Assembly: GCA_013396995.1 (NCBI GenBank)
Contig: VWZP01003801.1
Coordinates: forward strand, 97,726 to 161,725
DNA from: Dicaeum eximium
Lineage: Eukaryota > Chordata > Aves > Passeriformes > Dicaeidae
DNA length: 64,000 bases
Reading direction: 5' to 3'
This document shows, piece by piece, positions 1 through 11,400 of this stretch (positions are counted from its first letter, which is position 1; each line of letters begins with the position of its first letter). Made by a program: the position numbers and the translations under genes. The notes beneath the pieces are model-generated. The model was not told where the DNA came from. It did no database searches and saw only the letters and a list, made by a program, of their open reading frames with translations.

Positions 1-3000
1 AGGCAGCAGAGACAGGGTGGCAGGGATGGGGACAGGCATATGCCTGGCACTTGCAAGTAACACGATGGTGCAGTAAGACCAGCCCAAGTCCATCCCCAAC
101 CCGCTCTGTTCTCCCACAGAGGATATAAGGCCGACCATTCGCAGCAGGACCCTCTTCCCATGGCAGGCAGCCTGGGCTCTCCCTCCCCGTCCTGCCCTTC
201 ATTTGCTGCCAGCGGCCACACAGAGTCCCGCGCCGCCCTCCGGGCCCCGGTGCCCGTGCCAGGGATGTGCCAGCCGCCCGCCGCATCCATGGCCACCTCC
301 ATGTCCACGCCGGCACCACCATCCCACGCTCCCTGCCAGCTCCGTACCCACCGCTGCCTGCGGGCCGCCGCCGGGGGAGGATGCCTCAGACCCGCTTTGT
401 TCAAGAACAGAATCCAGCTGCGGTTTTGGTTCAAGGAAAAAACAGTCTTGGAGTTTTTAACAGATTTCTACATCCCCAGGACTCCTGACCTGCTGCCTCC
501 CACCCGAACGCGCACCCAGTGACGCCCCGTGCCGGCTGCTCCGGGTCCCGGACCCCTCCCCACTCCCATTTTGTACAGCTCCGTGATCCTGTCTCCACAG
601 CCAGGGGACCCGGTGGCCGGGATGGGGCCCAACCCCTACTTTTACATGTAAATTCATATTCTCTAAACAGGGTAAAGTGACTCGAGCCCCCTCCCCCCGG
701 CCCAGGAGTCCAGCCCAGGACATGGTGTTTCCTGGTGCGTGGCTGGGGCCGCAGGCTGCTGCTCGCTCCCCTCAGCATGGGGACCGCAGGGGCCTTGCTG
801 CTGCCGGCCGTGGGACACCCGACTCGCGCCGCCGCTGAATGTAAGCCCTGGTAAGTGGAAGCAGCTGAACATGCAAAACCCCCGGGCGGGCACAGGAGGA
901 TCCCCCCGCCAAGAGCCCTCCCCGAGCCGGCCGCGGGCTGTTGCCAAACGCCTTCCCTCCCCATCCCCATACGGTGCTTTATCTCCACTGGTGACAGCAA
1001 GGCTTTCTCTGCCACACGGCATGGCCGGGTGTACCTGAGCACTCCTGTACCCACCCGGCCTCCTGGCTGTACCTCGCTGGCCCGCGGTGATGGCGTGTGG
1101 GGGAGCCGGTGGCTGCTGCCCGGGGCAGCGCCGGCGGCCTCCAAGGCCCACACACAGCACTCGAGAGCCGACACCCCGGCACGGGTGGCTGCAGCCTGGC
1201 TGAGGCTCTGCTGGCCAGACCAGCGTGTGTGTGTAGACTTCCCCTGGCCACAGGGGCTTGGGTCACCAAAGCCCTCGCAATGCAATAAAGTCCTCAGCAC
1301 TGGCCGCGTCTCAGTGCGAGCAGCTGGGGCTCCTTGCAGGGCCCAGGGCAGGGCCCCCAGGGGCTTGTTGGAGCCCTGGCAGGGCTGGACCCAGACACTG
1401 GGCAAGGCCAGGGAGCAGGGCAAGTGGGAGCAGGGAGCAGAGTGGGACCACGGTCCTGGATGAGGCCACGGAGCATGGAGGCTGCTGGGGGATGGCAGTG
1501 AAGGGCTCTGCAGGACCCAGCGCCTCAGCAGGCACCAGGGGCTGGCTGGAGCAGGTAAGTGGTGCCCTGAGGCCCTGTGGGATGGTGGTGGGGGATGGAG
1601 CTGTGCCGAAACACCATCTGGGAGCCAAAGCCACCCGGGATGGAGTGAGTGCCAGCACTCCTGCCAGTGCCCTCTGCCAGCCATGAGCCCAGTGGTGCCC
1701 ACATCCCTCTGACAGCTGCCCCCCAGAATGAGGTCAACAGGAACCCACAGTGCCCGGGTCTTGCCTGCTTGAGAGTGCTGTTGCCAGCTGAATTGGAAAA
1801 ACAAACCAAGAAAATCAGTGGAGAAAGGAATACAGTAGCTGTAATATATCTGTATTTTAGTACAAAGTTTGATACAGTGTTTCACAAAACCTTATTGAAA
1901 AATATAATTCAAACCAGACGAGCTCGGAGCCCTGTGTTGTGGGAAGGGTTGGGATGGGTTCTTCCTGGCCATCACCAAAGGAGGTGGTCTGCAAGGAGGA
2001 CAAAGAAGCCCCATGAGTGTCATGAGCTGTGGTGGGGAGCCCACCATGCAGCCTGCAGAGCTGAGCCTCCACCCACATGGGCTGGCACACCAAGAGGGGC
2101 TCTGGCCAGAAGGAGTCCCCAGAGAAAGGGTCTGTCCCACTTCATGGCATAGCAGGGGGTGGGGCAGGGATCCCATCCAGCCCTAGGAGCCTTTGAGCCC
2201 GTCCCTTCTGCCTGTCCACTGTGCACAAGGAGTGGTCTGTCAGCTCACTGATTAACACAGACTGATAGGAAAATTCATTAAATTCATCAAGAAACTCCTG
2301 AAATTCATCAAATTCCAGTGTCTTGATGGAAAAAAACTACATGGCCAGTCAGTCTAGTGACATGCTCTGGTACAGGAGAGGGGAGAGCATTCCAGGCTGT
2401 GTGAGGGCAGCATGGGGAGCGCTGGGACTTGCAGAGAGCTTTGGCCAGGTCTAGCTCCCCCGGTGTGGGACACGCTCGCAGCCCCGGTGAGCCCTGCAGA
2501 TGGCAGAAAAGGCTGAGAAGAGCAGGGTTGGTGCTACCCTCAGTTGCTTTCAGGGAAGTAGTGGAGATGGAGCCACTCTTTTGGGGGACACAAAAGGACA
2601 GAATGAACCATGACAGATGCTGTCCCACAGTGTCAGGGGGAACATTCTCATGGTGAGGGCAGTCGAAGACCAGAAGCCATGGGCACCTCAAACCAGCACT
2701 TGCAGACACACCTGGCAGGCCCCACCCCAAGCTCAGCCCATGTCAGGCTTCCTAAGGAAAAGGCAAGCAGTATGAAAACCCTGGATACCACGTTCTGGCA
2801 CACCAGAAAACAGGTTTTAAAGCAGGTGCAGTAGTGCAGGGGACATCCTCCACATCCATCTCCTCAAATGAGCTTGGGCAAGAAGAGCAGTAGGAGCAGA
2901 GCCAAAAATATCACAACACCAGCCAGAAGCCTGGGGAATTTCCTCAGGAACAGCAGCTCCCACAGCAGTTCCTAGCTTCACGTGGCAGAAGGCAGGAGGG

Positions 3001-3130
3001 AGGTCTGCAAGGCAGTCCTGCAAGTATCTGCTTACCCTGCAAGAGACAGCGAAGAGAGACTTACATGCCCTCACCCTCTAGCCCTATGTCCTGAGCACCA
3101 GTGCTCAAGGTGGTAAGAAATTCAACAGTG
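1..3130. other. GC-rich region 3' of SETD5, no supported coding gene
   Basis: Open frames overlap on both strands (the longest is 431-1885 minus, 484 codons; also 855-1463 plus), but their products are Gly/Ala/Pro/Arg/Ser-rich with no recognisable domain. That is what high GC content alone gives. 2265-2320 carries three imperfect copies of AATTCATCAA. The left part may be the 3' UTR of the convergent neighbour. Confidence 0.5.
1284..1289 (+). terminator. Candidate plus-strand poly(A) signal of a convergent gene
   Basis: GCAATGCAATAAAGTCCTC contains a canonical AATAAA in otherwise GC-rich DNA. In mammals the convergent neighbour of SETD5 is LHFPL4. No LHFPL4 coding sequence is visible here, so only its 3' UTR could be inside the window. 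Assignment to that gene is inference. Confidence 0.4.
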
Positions 3131-3134
3131 CTAG

Positions 3135-4821
3135 TTTTCAAGTTAAGTATTTTTATTATCAAAATTATTACATCTCTTGTGAAAGTTCAAATGTTACAGC
3201 ATGGTGTAAAAACTCCACTAGAGTAAGAAGCTACAGCCTCCACCTTTCCTAGAGCTTTCCAGGGTCCCTCCCTCCTGCCCCCCTGCTGCGCCCGAAGGTG
3301 CTGGAGCCTCTGGGCAGGGCCCCCCGGCCCCCTCCCGCCGCCTGGCAGGGCAGAGCCCGTCTGCCCCGTGCTGCTCAGAGCACGAAAGGGGAGGCTGCAC
3401 CTCCAGGGCTAAGCCAAGTGAAGTTTACACCTATGTTATACAGTATACAGACACCCAACTGCGGGGTGACAAGTTCCATCCCAACACGCTCATAGCCAGA
3501 CAGTGTGAGAAAGCTACTCTTTGTTTCAATATTTTAAAAGTCTCCCCTAGGCTGAACAAACACCTGATTTCAATTGTGAATTAGAGAAGTCTGTAACAGT
3601 CCTAAAAAAAGAGGAAGAAGACTGTGCATCTGCAAGGAGAGGGGAGACAGACTCACAGCATTATGTTATCCAAGAGAAAGGAGAAGTTCCACTGCAGCAC
3701 CAGGGATGACACCTGTCATATATTAGCTAACCTACTATGGTTATAACTGAATATAAAATTAGATAAATAAAAACACGCCCGATATTACAGTAAACAAGTG
3801 AGAAAGAAGCTGGCAATCGTATGGAATTGAACACACAGCGCACTGTGTCTGGGCTGGCTCTCCTGCCACGCTCGGCGGGTGACAGTGGCTGGGAAAAACC
3901 CCACATGGCACTGCCTGGATAGCCTCTGGCTCAGCACAGACCAGGGTGCCCACCCACCACCCCAGCACTGCCCCTTGCAGCCCCCGTGTGCCGCAGCATC
4001 ACTTGACTGATCAGGCCCCGGCCATCCCCTGTGCGTTGCGCACCAGCAGCCAGAGAGCCCCCGGCACGGCAGCACGTGGCAGCACGGCCCCAGCCGCGCT
4101 CCTGTTCACAGATTCCTTAAGTGACCTTAGAAACACTCACTCACGACAGACCTGCAATGAAGCAGCACGCGACAGCGCACCCCGGATCCTCTGCAGCCAC
4201 AGGCACACGCTCCAAACCCCTCCCGTGCTCTTTGCCTTTGCGGAGACTCTCTTGTCCTGGAAAAAGCTCCGATGGTGGCAGTGGCGACCCAGGCCCAAGG
4301 GCAGCCGTGTGCGCTCGTCTGCTTGTGACTGGAATGATCGTAACGGATTAAAGCCCTCCCCAGAACGCACTGAGAACCTGACCTATATAGAGATTGGAGT
4401 TAACTTCCCCCAACATTTCCTTTAAACTGCTTTTGAATTCAGAACTGTGTCCGTGCTGCATGTGTGACTGTGGCCATGGGCACGGACCAGAGACAGAGGC
4501 TGCGCCACAGTCATTGCACTTGAACCATTTGCTTTTTTTTTTCCTTTTTCTTTTTTTTTAAAGTTTCTTTTTGTTTTTGCAATGTACCCACATGTCAGGG
4601 AACTGCTTTGCTACAGTCTCTGCCTCAGAGAAATCTGTCTTCTCCTACCAGGCCAGAGGCCAATACTGCTCACAAATCTCACCCGTGCATTTTTGACCTC
4701 AGCCTCTGACCCCTGGCACCCCAGCATCAGGTGCAAGCTCCCAACACCGGCCCAGGAGCCACTTCCAGAGGTGACTGGAAGGAGCTATGGGCAGTTTTGT
4801 CCTCCTGAAGTCCAGGCAGCC
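3135..4821 (-). other. SETD5: SETD5 3' untranslated region
   Basis: About 1.7 kb between the stop and the only minus-strand AATAAA in reach (3152-3157). It has no alternative hexamer of the main types. The plus-strand tract around 4530-4575 is T-rich, so the mRNA carries an A-rich stretch a few hundred bases after the stop. The exact cleavage point is inferred. Confidence 0.7.
3152..3157 (-). terminator. SETD5 poly(A) signal AATAAA
   Basis: TTTATT on the plus strand reads AATAAA on the minus strand, within TTTGATAATAAAAATACTT. It is the first canonical hexamer after the SETD5 stop codon, so cleavage is expected around 3122-3142. Confidence 0.65.
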
Positions 4822-5421
4822 CTAGGAAAGTCCTGTTTGAGTCTTTACTCCAGAACCTTGAAGCTGCTGCAGTCTGTACTGATGGACGCTGCTCCCCCCG
4901 CGGTGTGGATAGTGTTGTGCATTGGAAATCACTGCACCCCGGGAGCCCTGGTAGAGAACAGACTGCCCAGAGCTCGGCAGGCTGATAGTCCGCAAGTCTG
5001 ACTGTAGTGACCGAGCACTTTGGGGAGCGGAGGAAGAGCCCGACACGCCTGTGCAGGGCTGGGAGCCTGACTCCGAGGAGAGAGAGTCCACAGCTGTCTG
5101 CTGTGCCGGGCTGGCAGCCGCAGGGCAGCTCTTCCTCAGGAGGCTGCTGCTGACACTGCCAGAGTGCTGCTGGCTGCTGAAATACCCCGAATTCCCTGCA
5201 AACAGGGCAGAGGAGTCTGTGGAGACCGAGTGGGCAGGGCTGGAATATGAGGTGGAGGAGAGGGATGTTTCCGAGGAACCATGGGACAGGCTGTGTCCTG
5301 TCCTCTGTGCTGCTGCTCGGTAGCTGTATCCAGGAGACGGCGCGAGGTGCCCTCTGTACGGGGAGGAGCTCTGCTGGAGCAGGGTCTGTGATTCTGCCTG
5401 GGGACTGTCAGACTGCAGCAG
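4822..5421 (-). CDS. SETD5: SETD5 last coding exon, residues 1288-1486 and stop
   Basis: Acceptor GCATGGCTTGTTCAG before 5421; it runs 199 codons to TAG at 4824-4822. It begins LLQSDSPQAESQTLLQQSSS, includes SPAHSVSTDSS and SDLRTISLPSSGQSVLYQ, and ends YRLQQLQGSGVKTQTGLS, the SETD5 C-terminus. Serine makes up a large share, with no folded domain visible. Exonic GC content is well above the flanking introns. Confidence 0.97.
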   Translation of the reverse strand: MLQSDSPQAESQTLLQQSSSPYRGHLAPSPGYSYRAAAQRTGHSLSHGSSETSLSSTSYSSPAHSVSTDSSALFAGNSGYFSSQQHSGSVSSSLLRKSCPAAASPAQQTAVDSLSSESGSQPCTGVSGSSSAPQSARSLQSDLRTISLPSSGQSVLYQGSRGAVISNAQHYPHRGGSSVHQYRLQQLQGSGVKTQTGLS

Positions 5422-8400
5422 CTGAACAAGCCATGCGGAAAAAAAGGAAAATGCATGTCAGGCTGACTTCCCTGTTTCCTACCTGCTTCTCATCCTAAGG
5501 TGCTTAGTGCTGAGCACTGTGAACAATGGAAACAAACTGTTTCTGCCCTTATAAAAGCTTCATTTCAGAATGGGCATATAAGGTATGAAAGCATTTACCT
5601 GGTAGCTGTATCGAGAAGGACTGTAAACTGCTGGTCCTTTGTGGGCTTCTGGAGTGTCTCCTTCTGCTGCATCTGCAATGTACAGGCAAGATGTTAAACC
5701 TCACCCCACTGACTGAGGCCACAGCAGCTCCCTCTCAAATGACAACACACAGTCCAGCCCTGGTGTTCCAGCCTCCCCAGACACCAGCATTTCAGAAATT
5801 TAAGAAACTCAGCAAAAGACAATTGGGAAACCTTAACATGCGTGAACAGCCACACGTCTAAGAGTGACCACTCCCCTCACACCAGTGTGCTCTGGTTTAT
5901 CACAAAGCCCCCTGCTTTGGACCAGCCTGTCTGAATGACCACACCTGGAGATAATGCACAGACACAGCCAGGGCTCCCCGGCTCTTCAGTAGGACATGAG
6001 AGGCAAAAGATGGTTTCTAAGGTCTAGGCAATTTTTCACTCTGTCTTGGTTACAGGAATTTGCACTGGATACAGTTACAGCTCAGGAGACAAAACTGCCC
6101 TCTTAGAGGGCTGTCAGCAGGATCTGGTGGTGGGTTTTCCTGAAAGGCAGATCCAGATGCTTTCAAAGACAGATCCCATGCTGCCATTTTGGGGACTATG
6201 GTTTACAAGCCAACTGAGCTGCTACAAGCAGAGATACTCTTGGAACTCAGAAGTGCCTGTTTTTCTAACAGGCCAAAATGATGGAAATGCTTTGAGGTTT
6301 GAAGGGCACTGGCAGCATACAGCACACTCTGATCCACCTCAGACATGTTAGAGACCAAAAGGAATAAAATGTTTCCTGACAGAGTAAGCCTTTCTTGCAC
6401 TTCAAGGGTTGGTGAGCTTCTTGTCTTACTGTATCACTGAACCTGACCTGGGGTAGGCAATAAGTATTTACTGCAGTGACACAGCCACTGTGCCAACTGT
6501 GTGCTTCAGCTGCCACCCCTGTAACCAGGGCTGGCGATCCTGCTTTCTGCAGGAGGGGGGAAGCTGCTGGGACTAGATGATTTCACATCAGAGTTCTCCT
6601 GCAGACTAATCAGACAAAACTGTTTATCTGCAGCATCTCAGGGATTCTCAGCAGCCGCGTTTGAAATGCCTTGGTGAAACAGTGTTGGTATTAGTATCAA
6701 ATTTATATGACAGATGTGTCTCAGTCATGAAACAGGACACGCTGCCTCAGTCTGCTCTGTACTTCTGCCAGACAAGTCTGGCTTTGCCCCAGCTGCACTG
6801 ACAGAAGCATCAGCGCCAGTAGTGCCCGTGGTTCTGCTGCCATCATCCTCTCTGTGCTACACCACAGTGCTGGCTTAGCTAACACGGATCTGGAGGTAGC
6901 TCTTGTCTGTTCTTGAGGCTCAGAAATTCCCTCAGGGCACAGGCCTGCACAGAGACCAGGCTGTGAAGCTTCCAGCATGTGTCCTGTGCCACCTTCCATT
7001 TCTGAAATGCCATCGATGCAGCAAGGGGCTGTGTGGTGACATTCCAAATGATGCCTTAAGTTTTAGCTTTTATATATTTCAGATTCTGTACTGCTTTAGT
7101 GTGTACCTCTGAACTTCAGATTAAGTGTTAGCAAGTTCTCTTCACAGGGTAGTTAGACAAAACAATCGATTTCCAGCTTGTCCAAGGACAACTGTTACAA
7201 GCTCCAGCCCCAGAAAGTATAAACAAGAGTGAATTGAAGAGAAAAAAACAAGGAGGATGGGACTTCATAACCTAAAGCTATAACTGGCCAATTAACTCCA
7301 ATATGCAAATGGACCAAAACTTTAAAAAGTGGGAGACTTCGTTACTGGTCATCCATTTTGTGACCATTTTGGGTTCATCTTGGGTGTAGCCCTTGGGTGG
7401 CAAGTTAAAGACTAGCGAAAGACTAAATTACAAATGGTAAATAAACTATGACCTTCCTGAATTTGCTTTATGTAAACTTAAAAGCTAGAGCCAACATCTT
7501 CCTCCCCCATTCTCAATACCTGCACAAGAGCAGGACATGAATAACTGCTTTTCTTGGCTGTAGTGGCCTGTGTCAACCTAAAGCATATATGAAGTGACAG
7601 GTTTTGCTGAGAGCAGCTGCAGTTCTCAGAAGCGTGCAATGCACACAAATTCCATTTCATTGCTACATGCTTCATCAGCAAACCCTCCAACTTTGGGATT
7701 TTTTAGTTCCTGTTAGTATTATCTGTTACAGCAGCATCTAGTGAAAATGTGCATCTTCATAAATCCTCCAGGTGCTACCAGAACAGCAGGGACTCAGCCA
7801 CCCATTTGTTTCACTAAGAAGCAGAGCAGCAACTGGGGGAGGGGAGGTGGCTCAAAGAATCTAAACAAGAATCTAAACAAGCTGCTGAAGAAATTGCCAG
7901 AGCAAGCAAAAGAAGAAAAAATGTACTTTGCTGTGCTAGGATGAAGCAGACAAGATGACTTTTGTCAGCTGCAGCATTAGGTTTTCACAACTCCGAATGG
8001 GATGGGGTTTATGTAACAAGAATTTATCACTGCAGATGAAAGTTTAACTCCATCCTAATTCTTGGGTGACAATGAAGAGCCAGAGCTGTACAGGTTACAT
8101 TGGGCTAAGACCTCTTTCAAGAGCCTGAATAATACATTTGCCTCAATGTTCACCCAATGACCATTAAATGATAGCTCTTTCAGAGTATAGGAGATGCTAA
8201 CCCATCTGTCCAAGGATAAAGAAGCTGTCCCTGTCAGAGTCAAGACAGAAGCAGTCTTGAATTTAATCCCTAGAAAAAATCTAGAGGTCTTCCAGGTCTA
8301 ACAGAAGAGTGATACAGGCTCAAGCAATATCTGAATAACAGTAAAGTTTGCTTTGCAGAAGGCAGCTTCGATAATGTTAAAGATGAAGGTACAACTAACC

Positions 8401-11400
8401 AACTTCACAGACAAGTTGGCAAAGTTACCCAAGCACATCATTTCCCACCAAGCAAACATCCCAAAGTTTCACTGTCCTACCTGCATCTCTCTCAAGAGCA
8501 GTGTCCTGGGTAGGGGAGGATTCGTGTCTCTGGGACACCTTTGCGCCGCTCCGCAGCACCTTCTCCAGCATCCCCCGGCCCTCCCGCAGCCGCTCCACTG
8601 ACGTGGGGACCATCCTGCAACAGAACCCAGCAGCAGCTGAGGAGTGCTGTGACACAGCTGAGAGCAACCTGACCAGTGCACAGGGGATCAGAGACCACCA
8701 GCTCTTTAGATAAGTGAGGAACAAACTTCTGAACTGTTTCTGCCATGTAAAAACCTCCAGTAGGATTTCAGACTGCTATCATGATGACACTACCCTCAGA
8801 ACACCAAGTCTTTAATCGAAAACATGGTATAAGCATCCAGTTCAGTAAATCACCTGGTTACAAAAAAATTGTTTTGAGATTCAACACATTTTTGAAAATC
8901 CTGGTATTGACTTAAGAGTAACTGCAGTTATTTTGCATAATTACATTTATTCAAACTAAGCAGAAGCAAACTCAATACTTTTATGATAATACAGTGCCAA
9001 GACAATACAGTTGGATACTGCAATATTCCTGAGCAGAGCTAGGTGGGCCATTTTGCCCACTAATGCCACTTTCTCCTGTTTATTTTGTATTGTGAAAACT
9101 CTCCACCCAAGATTAACGCTAGATACTGTTCCATTTTATAAGTGTTTTGTCTAAGGGAGAAAAAGAGGTGAAGTGGCTTTCCTGAAGCCAAACTGTTGAA
9201 GAAAAACAGAGCTACAGACAAACCTCAGGCCTCTGCGTCAACATTCCATCTATCAAACACAGGACCATCCAAATTTCTTTGGAAATATGTATTTTAACCT
9301 ATAGATAGCATCACCATGACCAGGGATTTACAATGCCTTTACTCTGGACACTGATGAATTTGTGCCTTAAAAATGCCTGAATTTAGATATTTAGATTATA
9401 TTAAATGGATTGCATGTGATGGAAGCATGCAGATTAACTGCATATTGACTGATTTCTGTATTTAATTTTTGTTAAGATATATTGAAAACTATGCTTTCCA
9501 TTAGGGGTTTTTTATTATTTTGTTTGCTTAGAGACTTGTTTTCTGCAAGGCTGGGTTACTGGGCAGCAGCACATCTGTTTACATTGTGATGGCTTTATCC
9601 TGGCAACTGAAATAGACAAACCATTGTGTTTTGTTGTTTTTTTGTTTTTTTTTTTATGAAAGCTATTCTCAGTTATTGCAGAATTCAGCAAAAATCTGGA
9701 AAATTCTACATATTAAGGCATGGAATTTTAGTTCCCACCAATTTCTTCTGTTCCTAGTATTATTGTGAATGTCTGGATATGTATCTGATATATAAGCACA
9801 TGGAGTGAAAGAGGAAACTGGGTCACTTTACCTCAGTAGCAGGTTTTAATATATTTTTTAAAAGTAGAAGGTGAGTGTACGTTTGTCAGCCATGCCCATT
9901 AAAACACAGAAACCTGAGAATTTTAAAGGCAGCAAATCTGCTTAATCCCACTTCAAAACGTTATCAGCATGGTTTCAACTTTATATCCAGTGTCCCATAA
10001 CAATAGGATCTTTATACCCACACAATACTTACTCCTGAAACCAGGTGGGAAACTGAAGCCAGAGCAGGACCTGCTGAGGGAGCAGCAGATGAAGCTCACA
10101 GAACACAAAAGATGGTACTAAAGCAAGGATGCCACACTGACACCTCACCCTGAACTAGTTTTAGTTCATTCACTGGTTGGCTTTTCTCCTACTCTTTTAC
10201 AGGCAGAAGGAAGTAGCACAGGAGGAGAATGACATGGGCTATTAACACTTTTATAGAATATTTGAAAATAAAATAATGATGATAAACGAATCATTAGCAG
10301 ACTGCCTCAGCTGTGGCCAGTCCCAATATGTGGCAGAAGGTCATCTGGTAGGCAGAAAATGGTCAGAGAGGTAAAAGACAAATGGTTTCTATTAAATTCT
10401 GCTTGAAAAGTGATGGGAAAAGGAAGGAAACAGATCTATTACTCCTCAAATTCTTGGGAAATTCCTCAAATTCTTGGGAAAGCACCCAATTCCTTTAACA
10501 CAAACTTCATACTTCTCATTGCCCTCAGCACTGCTTTGTATCCTTCCTCATGCCACCCCCAGCCATTACCTGGGCAGTGACCCAACCATGTATGTGGAGA
10601 CCAGCATCAGGAAAGGGAGGTGTGTGTCTCTGTGTGTCTTTCTGCTGGTGGTGTGCACAACCAGAATCTGACTCCAGAGCAGCAGAGCCAGTGCCCTACA
10701 CAGCTCCAGTCAGCAGAGCCTCCCAGCCAACACCTGGCAATTCAGTGCCCTACTTCATGTTTTGGACCAGGTTCAAACGTTTTTGAAGACCTTTCCCTTA
10801 TCAAACCTTCTCAGGGTTAACCATGATAAAGGTGCCATGCCTTAGGCATGCCAATTTACCAAAGTCTATTCAATTACCAAAGCTGGAGTTGTTGCACAGT
10901 CCCTGCTTCTCAAATGCAAAGTTACAGAGGCCTGTGAGCTTTCCTTCAGAACAAGAGTGGACTTAGTATCACTCATGTCCAGAAACAGTGAAGGTTCAGC
11001 AAAAAAATACCTGCATTAGACTTTCATTGCCTGGACAAGACCTTACAACCCAAGACCTCAAAAGAGAACTTGTGGAAGAGCAACAATTGCTTAAGTTTGT
11101 ACCTTTCAAGACAGATTTTTGATCTCTAAACCAAGAACTAAAAGACAGGCTGAGAAGAGTGCTGGTATCCTTCACAGTTGTTTAGCAATTATGAAAGAGA
11201 ACAATACCAAGAGACCCAAATGAATCAATCTCACTGCACATATTGTTATGGAAATGCCCTCCGGGGAGTTTGGTCCTTCCCGGGAGGGGAATCTCAGGCT
11301 TGCTTGGAAGGGTAACACTCACCACCTACTGCTGATGCTCTCCTGGGATTTACTGAGCGATGATGAGGAACTGCAGCCCCTCGAGTCTGGTGGGCTGATG

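Noticed and set aside
855..1686. Overlapping plus-strand frames as LHFPL4 coding sequence
   Set aside because: None resembles the membrane-spanning LHFPL4 protein or its C-terminus. They are low-complexity products of GC-rich DNA.
5136..5456. 106-codon minus frame over the last exon
   Set aside because: Wrong frame: the correct frame gives the known SETD5 tail ending VKTQTGLS.
10833..10852. Palindrome GCCATGCCTTAGGCATGCC as a hairpin RNA or attachment site
   Set aside because: Stem of about 6-7 bases with a tiny loop, expected by chance in 64 kb, and nothing around it supports a function.
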